A stretch of 64,000 bases of DNA from Pigoraptor chileana (lineage: Eukaryota; Opisthokonta; Filasterea), in NCBI GenBank assembly GCA_943704495.1, contig CALSCR010001047.1:59518-123517 (forward strand), in the 5' to 3' direction. The position numbers and the translations under genes are program-made. Positions 1 through 12,500 of this stretch are shown here, one piece after another. Numbering within the stretch: position 1 is the stretch's first letter; the number at the start of each line of letters is the position of its first letter. Under the pieces are notes generated by a model that searched no databases, was not told the origin of the DNA, and saw only the letters and a list, made by a program, of their open reading frames with translations.

Positions 1-1066
1 TGGTGGTGATTCGCATGCGCCACACGCTGTCGACGAGCACGACGAGGACGAGGTGAGGGTCGCGTGATGTGTGGTGCAAGCAGATGCTATCGACGTCGCA
101 TTGTTTCGCAGGTCGCGGCATTCATTTTGCTTACATCATTGGCATTCATTTTGCTCACATTTCCTAACACTTACTTGCCCTCATGCCCATCAGTTTGAGT
201 TTGGCGAAGTGATGGTGCATCAGGCTATCCATACGATTGAATATTGCCTCGGTTGCATCTCGAACACGGCATCATACCTCCGCCTGTGGGCTCTCAGTCT
301 CGCTCATGCTGGTGGGTTGAGCATCTGAATTGTTCAGGAACACAGATTGTTGAGCATGCACAGCCAAAGCAGCCGTGCTAGAGTGTATGGAGCTATGTGA
401 CGTAGAGCAAGAACAATTATGTATGGAACTCTTGTTCATTTACTTGTGGCTGACACACACACACACACACACACTCACTCATTCTCTCTCTCTCTCTCAC
501 ATACATTCACACACACATATATATATATATATATTATTGGGGCTGCAGAGCTTTCGGATGTGCTGTGGACGATGATTTTCCGCAAGGGCTTCCAGAGCAC
601 CAACCCGATTATTCTTCTGGCTGCTTTTGCCTTTTGGGCTGTTCTCACGATCGCCGTGCTTCTCATCATGGAAGGCCTCTCTGCGTTCCTTCACGCTCTC
701 CGTCTCCACTGGTGCGCACCCATCGCGCTGTTGTGCTGTTGATGCTTGCGGCAATTTTGTGGGCGCGCGGAACTTACCTATGTGTGCTTGGTTCTATCTG
801 TGTGTGTGTGGGCATCTGTTGCGTATGTTGTGTATGTATGTATAAAGGTGTAAGCGCGCGTCTTGTGCTGGTGTGCGTCCTGCGTGCTATTCTGCTTATT
901 GAGCCTTTTTGAGACTCACACGTTCCTCACCTCGTCACGCCGCTTCCGCCATGCCCGTGTTTGCAGGGTTGAATTCCAGGGCAAATTCTACGATGGCAAC
1001 GGGCGCAATTTCCAGCCGTTTTCTTTTGAGTCGCAGTTCACCGGCCGGGGAGAGGAGGACGAATAG
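1..1066 (+). CDS. ATP6V0A: V-type proton ATPase subunit a (V0 sector), 3' part
   Basis: This is the C-terminal end of the large V0 membrane subunit of the vacuolar/lysosomal proton pump; the 5' part lies outside the window. Exons are <1-52, 194-311, 549-711 and 967-1066 (stop TAG). The first fragment is an acidic, His-containing loop. The second holds the family's most conserved stretch, with [16 protein letters not shown] containing the Arg of the YLRLW motif that is required for proton transfer in the family. The third encodes the last membrane span region (LSDVLW, then a hydrophobic segment) and runs into HW. The last supplies [12 protein letters not shown] and the cytosolic PFSF tail. Splice joins at 311/549 and 711/967 restore HAE-LSDVLW and HW-VEFQ in frame. 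The intron at 312-548 carries CA, CT and AT dinucleotide tracts. Confidence 0.95.
453..534. repeat. Compound (CA)n/(CT)n/(AT)n microsatellite in V-ATPase intron
   Basis: Simple dinucleotide tracts: AC repeats at about 453-474, CT at about 484-498 and AT at about 518-534. They lie just upstream of the 3' splice site at 546-548. Length polymorphism is likely, and no coding role is seen. Confidence 0.9.
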
Positions 1067-1316
1067 ACTAGGCGAATGAACGAACGCATGCGAGTGAACA
1101 GTTACTCGTTGCAGTTTACGGCGTCGATTTTGTGTCTCCGTTTTGATTAATGTGCCCTTGTTTTCCTAGTCTTGCCCGCTTAGTGTGTTGTGTATTTGAC
1201 AGTGTTCCTGTGTGTGTGTGTGTTATGTGTGCATTTGCGCGCGCGTGTGTTGCGGGTGTTGCGTTTGTCTGAAGCCTATTACAACATTTTTCTGAAACCA
1301 CGTAAGTGCGCATTGT

Positions 1317-2793
1317 TCATTTTGGTGTGCCACTGCGATGGACATTGCGCGCCGAGACGTCCCTCGCAGTAAGCACCTCTGCCCCGTTCTTGTTGATTGC
1401 AATCGTATGTTCAAATTGCGCGGATAGCCCGCCGTCCGCACTCACAGCCGTCCAGCCGTCGTCCAGAATGCGGTGCTGCCAGTGGTTTGCAAGCAGTATT
1501 GGCTCTGCGTTGGGCATGTGCCCTTTGTTAGATGTGCGCACTCACATGGGTTGCCCCAATGCACACACCACACAAGCAACAACAACATCACCGCACATTC
1601 AAACCTGGTGCACCGAGGCAGATTCGCAATGCTCACCCACCTATAGTGAATGTCATCCCTTCCGCCATTGTACCAGGAATATTGGAGAGAGCTGCGACGT
1701 CGGCAGTGAATAGTGGCTTAGTGCATAAACCGGACACTACGTACAAAGATATCTTAGCCAGTGCACCACACTGCGATCAATTCAATGCAGATCCAGTTGT
1801 GAAATGAACGTTGACACCCGATGCAGTATGCCTGGCGGGTTGAACAAGCGACCATGTGCGAGTCGCAGTGATGGATTGAATCAGCCATGAAGCATATACT
1901 CACTCGAGTGTGTTATTTGCGGAGCCATGTGAAAGAATCGCCCAATCCCATGGCCGCAAAAGGCGGGGGACACAGAGAGCCTTGCTGAGCGCGCATGCTT
2001 GCTGCCAGTCGCGGCGGCGGACAAGAGTGGACAGGAGAAGGGCTGTCACGTGAGCACTAAACACGGAACACTAGACAGGAAGGAATGTTTTTCCACCTCC
2101 TTCAAAAACAATGGCACGGAGCACATGCGCGACAAAGAGCGACGCACCTGACGATCTCAGCAATGCGTTGAAAGGGCACGCCTGGCCCACACGCTGCAAT
2201 GGCATTGTCAAGGGCTTCTTTTGTTGCCACAATCAGATGCTGGGACTCCGCGTCCACGTCGCCCACCCCATATGTCTCGGATAGATCGCCGTGGAACCCC
2301 ATTGAATAGACCGTGACGTCAATATTCACAATATCCCCCTCCCGAAGCGGTCGCCTGCAATCCGAGAGCAGGCGAGTGCGGCACTGCATGCTCAGTTCTG
2401 AACACTACGCGGAGAGAGAATGGCAGCACCGATCACGACGACACAACAAACAACCTGCAACACAAAATGCACTCCTGGCCACACATACAGTAGATTCACT
2501 ACTCACGAGTCGGGTATGCCGTGACAAAGGACGTCGTTGACGGAAGTGCACACTGACTTCGGGAAGCCTCGGTAGTGCAGCGGCGACGGATAGGCATTGT
2601 GCGCAACAATTGTCCGGTGCACGCACTTGTCAATCTCGTCAGTCGTCACTCCCGGCTTAGCGCACGCGGTATCCAGTTTAGAATAAAAACGAAAGATCAT
2701 ATCTGAATAAATAACTCTGTTCCAACCCGTTCCCGCATTCTCGCTCTTTTACGCGTACGCACGCACGCACGCAAACATACAAACACGCACATA

Positions 2794-2861
<68 letters not shown>

Positions 2862-3163
2862 GACACTCCCACGCACAACAAAGCAACGGATGCACATACC
2901 TTGACCATAGCGGCGGCTGTATCGAGAACTCGCCTGGCGATGGCACACGCGTGTCGCAGTCCCGCAATGTCCGACGCATTTTTGATCTCCACGGCGGCAT
3001 CCTCCTGCGATGTGTCGTATGCCAAGGGGTGTGCTTGTGTGCCAGGAAACTGGTATGGCCCAACCGGCCTAGGGATGTGGGCAGGGACGTCGAGGCGCGG
3101 GCTCACAACACCTTGCACAACACGCACCGGCCTGGCGCCCCCGAATATCCCCCGCAGTCGCAT
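1317..3163 (-). CDS. METAP1D: Methionine aminopeptidase type I, organellar (MAP1D-like)
   Basis: Removes the initiator methionine from proteins made in, or imported into, an organelle. Exons in transcript order are 3163-2900, 2655-2507, 2354-2148, 2001-1904, 1691-1641 and 1504-1317, giving 318 aa. The metal-binding set is visible: the two Asp of [18 protein letters not shown], the His of [11 protein letters not shown], the Glu of MTFTIEP and the Glu of SAQFEHT. The N-terminal [11 protein letters not shown] and [20 protein letters not shown] blocks resemble mitochondrial MAP1D rather than cytosolic MAP1, and the basic N-terminus suits import. The acceptor at 2002 was chosen over one at about 1985 because only it keeps the FCGHGIG frame and the family spacing. 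Intron 1 uses an AAG acceptor and contains a roughly 60-bp CA tract. It lies head-to-tail with the dynein gene. Confidence 0.93.
2799..2859. repeat. (CA)n microsatellite in METAP1D intron 1
   Basis: About 30 uninterrupted CA units on the + strand (TG in the sense of the gene), between exons ending at 2900 and starting at 2655. Apparent ORFs here encode only alternating Cys-Val and are not real. Confidence 0.95.
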
Positions 3164-3526
3164 GTGCGCGTGTTTATCGTCGCACTGAATATTAAGACGA
3201 AGTCAATACCATAGACTCAAACTCTGCATCGGCAGTGGAAGCCTGAGTCAATGAACTGCCGTCCGACTCACTCTTGGCGGTTCCATCAAACAATCTGTTG
3301 GCTCACAACCTAAGCTTAACATACTCGGAGTCGGAAACTCAGACAAGCGCAGATAGCACGTCACGTGACATAAACGGTTGTCAGATCCATTAATTTGTTT
3401 ATATTTTTGTACAGTAAACGAGTGTTACAATGAACGACCGCACGCGAACGCAAATCGCCCAAAAAGAAAGCGGAAAAAAGGGAATAAGACGAAAACAAAT
3501 GAGACAAATAATACCCAGGATGCGCT
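3164..3526. promoter_or_regulatory. METAP1D upstream region with TCACGTGA octamer
   Basis: 363 bp between the METAP1D start and the dynein stop, both genes on the - strand. It must hold the METAP1D promoter and the dynein 3' UTR. The palindrome TCACGTGA lies at 3361-3368, about 200 bp upstream of the METAP1D ATG. No gene is seen. Confidence 0.5.
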
Positions 3527-6500
3527 CTACTTAGTGTCGCAGAGAAGGGCGACGCCGCGCAAAATCCAGTGGTCGGGGTTTTGCGACGACTTGAGGTCCA
3601 CGTTGAAAATGTACTCCTGATCTGTGCGGCGGGGCTTCTTGTAGACGGGGCATTCGTACAGGCGGGGGTCCTTGGCGCCAGTCGAGTTGACGGCCGAGAC
3701 GTGGATGATGGGGAGCGTGCTGTAGAGCACCTTTGGCGTCGGCTCCACCAGGCGCGACGAACGGCGGTCCCACCCGGCGCCCTCAAGGAAGAGGCCGTGG
3801 ATGTACACGCCCTCCTGCGGCGGCGACGTGATGTCCTCCTTCATCTGCCGCAGCACCTCCGTGTGCACCTGCACGCTGTCGAGTGCCCAGCCCTTGTGTG
3901 CGCGCGTGATCTCCTGCCGCATGGCCGTGAGGAAGCCCTGGGGATTGAAGAAGCCCGTCATCCAAAACACGTGCGGCCGGCCCTCAAACAGCCAGCTGCT
4001 GAACTGTGCGTTGCGCTGCACAAGGTCGCTGAACCAAAAGCCCAGCGTTGCCGACTGCCACGAGACCGACTGCCATGCCGCCGGGACACGCGCATCGTAC
4101 ATCGAGTCCAGGGCGTTGCGGAGTTCGTCGCTCATGATGATCGTGCCGGCAATCGCAAGCTTGAGATCCTTGAGTGTCCGCCGCACCACGGAAATGACGC
4201 GCTGGATGCGGTCAATCTCCTGGCCCAAGAAGATGTTCATGGGCGTTTGTCCGCCCTGACGCTCGAGGGCCCCCTTGACCTCGTAGCGAATGTAGTCAGC
4301 GGGCAGCTTCTCGAGCATGTCGTCCGCAAGGCGCTCCACCGCAGCCTCGCGCGTCTCGCCGCCGCCGCCGCCGCTCTCCTTGGGCTGGATGTTCACAATC
4401 GTGCCGAGCACGCTGTTGGCCATGTTCGTCTGGTATGTGATGTCGGCGTTCGGGTGCAGGCCAAATACCTCTGGTGAGTCAATCAGCGGCAGCTCCTCAA
4501 TGAACTTGCGGTACTCGTCAATTGTCTTCTTGACCGGAATCACATAGCCCTTGTAGAAGCAGAAGTTGTCCGCAAACATGTGGTCGCCAAACCACGTCTT
4601 TGTGTACGTGTTGAGGAGGCGCTGGTCAAAGTCGTCCGTAACGCGACCGCCGTACTGCACCTCGCCAATCATGTATCGCACTGTGTTCCACGAAATGCCC
4701 TTGCGGGGGTCAACTTCATCGAGGTGGTTCTGCACAAACTGGACGCTCGCAAGCAGATCCGCCTGGTTGAACTCGTAGGGAATGTTCCATCCCAAGGGCC
4801 CGAACTTGCGGCGCTCTTGCACGGTCGTGTGGAGGAAGGCGACAGTGTACAGCATTGGCTTCCACATGGCGAGGTTGTTGACGTCGAGCATGTCCTGCGA
4901 CACCCAGTTGTACGTGCGCTTGAGGCCCGCCTTCACACCCTGCGGAGGCTCGTTCGTAAACTTAATGCCCGACTGCAGGAGACCAATCGGGAACTTGGGG
5001 TGCTCCTCCGTTGTGATCCACAGGCGGAAGTTTTCGTTGATTGTCTCTGTCGTCGTGATCGTGTCGAGCAGCTCGTCCATGAAGTTGAGGCCGAGATGAC
5101 AGTTCTGGAGCAGCACCCACCCGCCCGTCTGCATAAACTGCTGCATCAGCCGCCGCGCGTGGACCTCCTGTCCCTGGCCCATCGAAATGGCGCGCGTCTC
5201 CTGCTTCTGCTTCTTCGACAGCGCCTCAATCGCAGACGTCGGGTCACCACCCATCGATAGCAGACAGATCATCGGGGTGCGCTGGTCAGACTCATCCCAT
5301 ATGCGTTCGAGGTCGAGAATGACGCCCTCAGCAAAGCGTTTGCCGAGCGTGTCGCCAATGTACTTACGCGACTGGTTGACGGTGCGGTCGGGGCACCACG
5401 AGCGCACGAGCAGGGTGCGGCGGAAAGAGTCGAGCGTGTTCTGGTATCCGTCGGGGAGCTGGGCCTCCTCGGGCGCGTCCTTGTCGTACCAGTTTTTCCA
5501 TCCCTTTTCGTTGCGCGACACTTGGTTGAGGATCTCGCCAAACTGAGGCAGCTTGCTCAGCTCGACAATGTTCAGCCACGTCATGTCGGTGATCCACGCG
5601 CACGGCTTCTTCTGCACCGTGTTCATGTCCAGCGCGGCGCCTCCCTTGATGAACACTTGAAACTCCTCCGACGTCACCCGCCCGCTCTGAATGTCCGTCT
5701 TGAGGGCGAGGAGCAGTGTAAACAGGAACTTGTGGATCTCGTACAGACCGCGGCACGTGTACTGGAACACACGGAACGTCAGGTAGTCAATGATGTTCTG
5801 GATGCGCTTGTTGGGGATCGGCGATGTCTCAGAGCGCGTCATCGACTCGTCAAAGAGCCCGAGGAACTGCTGCAGCGACGTCTGGTACATGACGTTGACC
5901 ATGCTCATCTCGACAATGAGGAAGTAGAGGATGCTGCCGCGGGTGGCGACGGGGCGGTACTCCTCGCGCGCAGTGTTGATCTTGAGTTCAGTCTCTGCGG
6001 CGACCATCAACTTGTCGTTGACCTCCTCGGCGGTGCGCTTTGTGACGGCAAGCACATCAATCAGCGACTCGTCGTCCACAAGTGACCCCTTGGTGCTCGT
6101 GAGGCGCAGCAACAGATTGTCCTCCAGCTCCTTCATCTTCTTCTTGTTGGCAGTCACATCCTCCAGCAGCTTTGTGCGCTCCGTCTCGAGCTCGTTCTTC
6201 TCCTTCAGAATGACACGCCCAAGAAGCTGGTCCTCGAGTCCCTTGATCGTCACCGTAAAGTCAATAATGGCCGTCTTGGCGCTGATCTCGGGCGTATAGC
6301 GCGGGTTGCTCAGCTTGGTCGTAATGTAGAGCACAAATCCGTCCATGACGTCAACCTCCTTGTCGCCGACCTTGACCTTGACGGTGCGCCCGCTCTTGAT
6401 GAAGTTGCGCTCCAGCACGTTGTCGAGCACGGGATCGAGCTCCTCGTCAATGTCCTCCAGCAGCAGGGGCTTTCCGCAGCTGAGGCAGTCCTCGAGGTGG

Positions 6501-9500
6501 TTGCGGAAGTACTTGTTGTTCAGCGAGCTCAGCTGGAGCTGATTGGGCGTCTCGCGATTGATGATCCACTTCTTGCCCTGGCCCTGGGGATCAATCAGGA
6601 GCGGATAGCGCGTTGCCTTAGTGACAATAATGCCGTTCTGGATCGAGAGCTCGTCGTTGGGCAGGCCCTGCAGCGTCCACTCGCCAATCGTCGCATTGTC
6701 AACCAGCATGCTGATGATGTTCAGGTCGTCCGAAAAGGGCACCTTGCGACGCTGGAGCTCGCGCTGCCACTTGTTGAGCAGCGCAGATCGGAAGTCCTGG
6801 TTGAAGGGCCCGCTGTACGACAAAAACGCCGTCGCAAGCATGACATCACCCACGAGGCGGCCAATCTGGTCGGCAAAGAGCTTGCTCTGCAGCGTCCAGC
6901 GCTCCTTCTCGCCACCGAGACCGTTAATGAGCGCGGTGGCAGCCTGCATCTTGCGCCTGCACGTGTCTGCGTCGTCCTGCAGGTCCGACTTCTCCTTCAC
7001 CGCAGCATTGTATTTGGCCTTCACAATGTCGAGTTCGCGCTGCTTCTCGTCGAGTTCAGCCTGTGCCGTAGCGAGGTCTGACATGGCGAGTTCGAGCTTG
7101 TGCTGTTGCACGGCGAGGTTGGCCTTAAGGGGCAGCACCTCCTTGTTCACAGAGTAGAATGTCACCATCGCACGTGACCACGAGCACAGTCCGGCAACGT
7201 CACCGCAGACCTTTTTGGCAGAGTCAAAGTTGAAGTCCTCAGCCTCCATATAGGGCTCCAGCAGCTCGATAGTCTCCTCGTTGATCGAGTCTTTGGGGAA
7301 GTTCTGCAGCGACGAGAGGAAATCGCTCTTGCTCATCACCTTGAGGGACTCAGACCACGAGGGGCGGATGGACGGGCGGTCGGGGTCCGGCGTCACCGTG
7401 TCCAGGCGCAGCGACCGCAGCAGAAGCACGCAGTCCATAATGCGCATAATCAGATGCGGCGGCTTGGCGAGCTTGCGCACCGTCGCAATGTGCGCAGGCT
7501 GGATTGTGTCGAGAGCGCGCTCGGCCTCCTGGAGGGCTGGCTTGGCGGCAATGAGCTTCTTCTCGGCGATTTCCTTGTCCGCGTTGATGGCGTTGACAAT
7601 AATCTCGGCCTTTTCCTTCTTCTTCTGCACGGCCTCCTTGACCTTCTCGGCCGCCTGCGCCTGCACAGTCACCTCTGCAAGCACCTCGTCGGCCTTCTTG
7701 GCGGCCACGGCCAGCTCCTTCTCCTTCACGGCAAGTTCCTTGGCGAGCTCGGCGACAGACTTAGACGCCTCAATGAGCTTAGACAGACCCATTTTCATGC
7801 GGTCAGCGAGGTTGCCAATGTATGTCTTCTTCTCGGCGTAAACAGTCTTGTAGCTGTTGATGAACGAGAGATACGACTTTGGCGTAACGTGTGCCTGACG
7901 ACGGAAGCGGTTGAAGTACTCTGTGCAGATTTCGGCGACGCCATCGTGCACAGAGCCCATCTGCTCGACAACGCTCTGCTTGACCTCGTCCGTGCAGACC
8001 ATGTCGAAGGACCGCAGAAAGTAGTCGGCGACGGCAACGAGCGCCTCCTTGGGCCAACGCTGGAACCAGTCCATCGTGCACCCGGAGATGAGGCCGGGGA
8101 ACTTGAGTGCGCGGTTGCGGAACTTCTCCCCGACAGGAGAAAAGCACAGCACAACGTGGAGGTTGTTCTTCACGCGGCTGATAAAGTAGTCGTACAGGTT
8201 CTCCAGGGTGTCGGGAAGGCGGGGAAACTCGCGCTTCATGATTGGACGCAGGTCGTTGCAAATCTCGTCAATTTCGTCGCGCGCAAACAATGACGACACC
8301 TCTCCTGACGTGAGCACGTTGTTCATGTACTCGAGGAAGGCCTCGTCCTTGATCTCACTGTCCGTGAAAATGAACGCGGCGCCCTTTCCGTTCACACCCG
8401 TCGTCTTGTACAGATGCTTGAGGTCGTCCATGAGGTTCTGCACATTGTATGAGCGCGTGAGTGTGATCTGGAAGGCCTCGTAGCCGGCGATGAACGACGC
8501 AAGGCGGGTAAGCGACTGCTTGCCGCTGCCTCCGACACCGACAAGAAGCGCGTTGCCGCGGGGCGTGCGAATAACACGCGAAATCTTGACAAGATGGATC
8601 ATTGCATCCTTGAAGAACACGAGGTCCATGTGCGCACCGCGAATGGCCTCGTTGTACTCAGCCATGAACTGCTGCAGGCGCTCCGAGAGCACCTCAAACG
8701 ACGGGATCGGCTCGTACACCTTGGGCGTCTCAATGACGTGGTCGTCGCCTTCTTCGCCGGTGGGCTCCGGAGCATCGCGCAAGAAGTCCACAAAGTACTG
8801 CTCCGCCTTGCACGTGTGCGCAAGCTCGTCGCCGTACTCCTCCTGCACAAAGCGCACCATTGTCTTCTCGAACCACTCGAGATCCTTGACCTCGGTGAAG
8901 CGGTCCGCAATGACACGCGAGCACTCGTGCCGCCACAGGTGCACAACCTGGTCGACTGAGCTGATGACTGACGACTCGACCTTGAGCATGCCCTCCCAGA
9001 TGCGGCTGAGATCGCGGAGGTTGAAAATGTAGTGGAACTTGGCGGGCGTCGGGAGCATCTTCACCTTGGTCGCCTGCCACAGCCGGCGCGTGAGCGGTAC
9101 AAGCTTGTTGGCCAGCTCAACCACAGACTTCTCAAATTGGCGCTCAGGGCAGAAGTATGCCGCGAGCGTGCCAAAGATCTTGTCCATCGACGCGTTCGAC
9201 GGCAGCGTGCAGTTGAAGATGGAAAAGTGGCGCTTGAGGCGGGCGGGAATGTCGTTGCGGCCGCCTCCGGGGTGGATCATGGCGCAGATGAACTGCAGGT
9301 CGACAATGTTGGTGAAGTCACCGGGCTTCTCGAGCGAGTACAGACCGCGCTGCTCAATCAGCTGACGCACAATCTCGTTGGTGACCTGGTCGCCCCACTC
9401 GTTGATCTCGGGCATGTTGACGTCGTCGATAAAGACGGTCATTTTCTTGCCGGCGGGCGGACCATACGTGTTGCCCATGCGCTTGTCAACGTAGCTCTCA

Positions 9501-12500
9501 ATCGTGCGTTGGTAGATGAGCGGCGTCGTCGCAGAGGAAAAGTTCATGCTCTTCGTCACGTGCGACTCGGGGTCGTAGCGGTTCATGTATCCTTTGACCA
9601 TCACTGTCTTGGCCGTTCCCTGCTCACCAATCAGCAGCACGTGCTTGTGCTGCTTGGCAACCGTCTGGATAAGGAAGTCCGTGCGCACATTGTCGACCGT
9701 TGGCACAACAATGGAGTAGTACTCGGGCTTGAAATCAGTCGGGTACGCATACGCGGGAAGGCGACGCGACCAGTGCTCCCACTCGCCGTTGGGCGCAACC
9801 ACATAGTCGAAGATCGAGTCGGCGGCGTCCGTGAGCGACGGAAGGGCGAGCTGTCCCTCCTTCTTCTTGAGGAACTCCTCGAGCTTCTTGCGGTCGTCGA
9901 TTTCAAGGAGCGCACCGAGCGACCAGATGAGGGCAAAGACAAACGTCTTCTCCAAAAAGGCGTCGCTGTAGTTCTCTCCGTCAGAGAGCAGACCGGAGAG
10001 GAGATCAAGCGCCTGCTGGATAATGTTGACCTGCAGAACCTCCATCTTCATCTTGGTCGATTGCATGACAAACGTGTACGCCTGGTCGAAAATGACCTCA
10101 AACTGGCCCTTGAGCTTCTCGCCCTCGCCGCCCTTGCGCGTGTCCACCCACGCCTGCAGAATCGGCTTCCAGTCGAGCGCAGACGACGACATGTAGATCA
10201 TGCCGTTGCGCGACACGGTGGCGGGCGACGCATTCGCGAGAGAGTGCACCTCGAATACGAGCTTGCAGTTGGGCGCCATTGAAATGCGGTCACCGTTAGC
10301 CAGGGTGAGCGTCTTGTTATCGTCGAGCACAGAGTTGAGGTTCTCAATCCAAATGGCGTCAACGGGGCCATCAAGCACGATCCAAATGTGCTCGCTCTTC
10401 TTCATCTTAAGCGTCTTGCGCCACAGTGCAGAAAAGATACCGTCCGTCCAGTCGTTGGTGGCGACATCGAGGCGGCCAAACATCTGCGGGGCGGTGATCG
10501 ACTTGGGGTTCATGCGGTACTCTTTGTGGCTGTCACCGACCTCCGTCATTGCCTTCATGAGCGTGTGGATGCAGCGCGTCTTGCCGGCGCCGGGGGGTCC
10601 CAGGACCATGATGCCGTGGCGCACACGCTGCGTCTCGTAGAGCTGGATGACCTTGAGGAACCACGGCGGGTGCGCAATGAGGCCGGCCTCCTTCACCTGG
10701 TGCTCAATCGCAACCTCAAGCTCAGGGTACGACGCCTTCTGGATCGTCAGGCCGGGGAAGAGATCGTTGATGAGCGACAAGAACAGCGGCTCGTCCTCGT
10801 CGACAAGCTTGCTCATGTTCATGTCACGGAGCACGCGCATCATAATTGTGTTTTCGCTCTCCTCGGGATTCGCGCGCTTGACGGGTCCAAGCGTGCGCAA
10901 AACCGACAGAATGTTGCGAAGACCGAAGTCGTAGTGGCGTTGCTTAGACAGCTGCTCCTCGCACAGGCGGTACAGCACAAAGAACTTGCGCGCAAGAATC
11001 ACGTTGCTCTGGAAACCGCAGCTGGCGAGCTTGACGCGGATGATGATCTGACGGTCGGGGACCATCATGGCGACAGAGCGGAACTGCACCTTGAGGTTCT
11101 CGGGAAGCTCCTGGCGACCAGCATAGCCGGGATTCATCGTGAGGAAAATACCAAACTCGGGATTCATTTCCACAGTGTCGCCATCCGTGAACGTAAAGTC
11201 GGCGCGACGCTCCTTCTTTCCCGTCAGCACGCACGCAATTTGCTGCGCTGCGACAGAGAGCACGGGGAGTTCAATGCGGTTGAACTCGTCAAAGCAACCC
11301 CACGACCCAGACTGCGCAAGACCCTTGTAGATCCTGCCGAGACCGCGGTAGTCCATCTGATCCGAGCAGTTGAACACAACGACAAACTTGCCCAGCGAGC
11401 GGCCCATGTCCTTCACCGTCTCCGTCTTGCCCGTGCCGGCGGGACCCGCGGGTGCGCCGCCCATGCACATGCCAAGCGCCTGCGCAAGCGTAATATAGCA
11501 CCTGTCCGTAAGAGGCGTGATGACGAGGCGATCAGTGCACCCGAGAAACTCGTTCTGGTACTTGAAGTCCACGTCCGTGATCGAAACGACCGTCGTGTCG
11601 AGGTCTTCCCGCCAGTAAAAGCGCGTCTGCTTGAGCCACTCAAAGTCATTCGGTGCCTTGACATGCAGCTTGACAAGGTTGTCAAAAATGTCACGCTGGT
11701 GGACGTGAATTGTAATCAGCGTCTCAAACTTCGTGCGGTCCATCGGCGTCAGGTCGCGCGTCGTCGTGTCAATGAGGAGATTGAGCATGTCGAGGAAGCG
11801 CTGGTTTGTCGTCTGCATAATCTTCTTGTCAGTGCGGGCGAGCGTGAGCGCCTCCTCAGAGTCGCGCGTCCAGATCATCTGCAGACCAAGCAGGCCGACC
11901 TGCGCAGGGTATCGGTTGAGAAAGCCCTCGAGCGAAAACGACGGCTCGCCAGTCGCAATCGCGGCGTCGCGCGCAATGTCGTTGATGGCCGTCTGCATCG
12001 CCTTGAGCAGCGTCCCCAGCCAAATCTCAACGTTGCCCACGGCAATCATCGGCACGGTGAAGTCGACCGTCTCGTTCTCGCGCGACGACATCGACAGGAT
12101 GCGATCGTACTCCTTCTCGTGGAACGTAACCTTCTTCACATTGTCAAAGACGGAGAGGAGGTGGTTCTGGATCGAGTGTGAGTCTGACGCCTGGCCGAGA
12201 ATCTCGAGAAGCGCGGGATCCGACACGAAGTAGAAGCGGGGGAAGACCGCGCGTTTCTTCTCGAGGTAGCCGCTGAGGGACTTCTGGCACACTTCAAGCT
12301 GCTCGGCAAGATGCGGCAAGAGATTGCCCAGTGTCTCGTCGCCGACGCAGCACTGGATGACGTTGGGGTTCTCGTTGGCGCGCGTCATGATCTTCACCCA
12401 CGACTTGTCAATGTTGGAAAAGCGCTTGGCTTCCTTGGGGAGCTGCTTGGCAATGTCGCCTCCGACGAAGACGGCCTCCAGGTAGATCCACAGGTTCTGC

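Noticed and set aside
1904-1984. Alternative shorter METAP1D exon starting at 1984
   Set aside because: It is out of frame with FCGHGIG and would delete residues present in the family; the acceptor giving a start at 2001 fits both frame and length.
2678-3063. ORFs encoding runs of Cys-Val or His-Thr at dinucleotide tracts (also 28000-28694 and 60685-61001)
   Set aside because: They are translations of CA/TG microsatellites.
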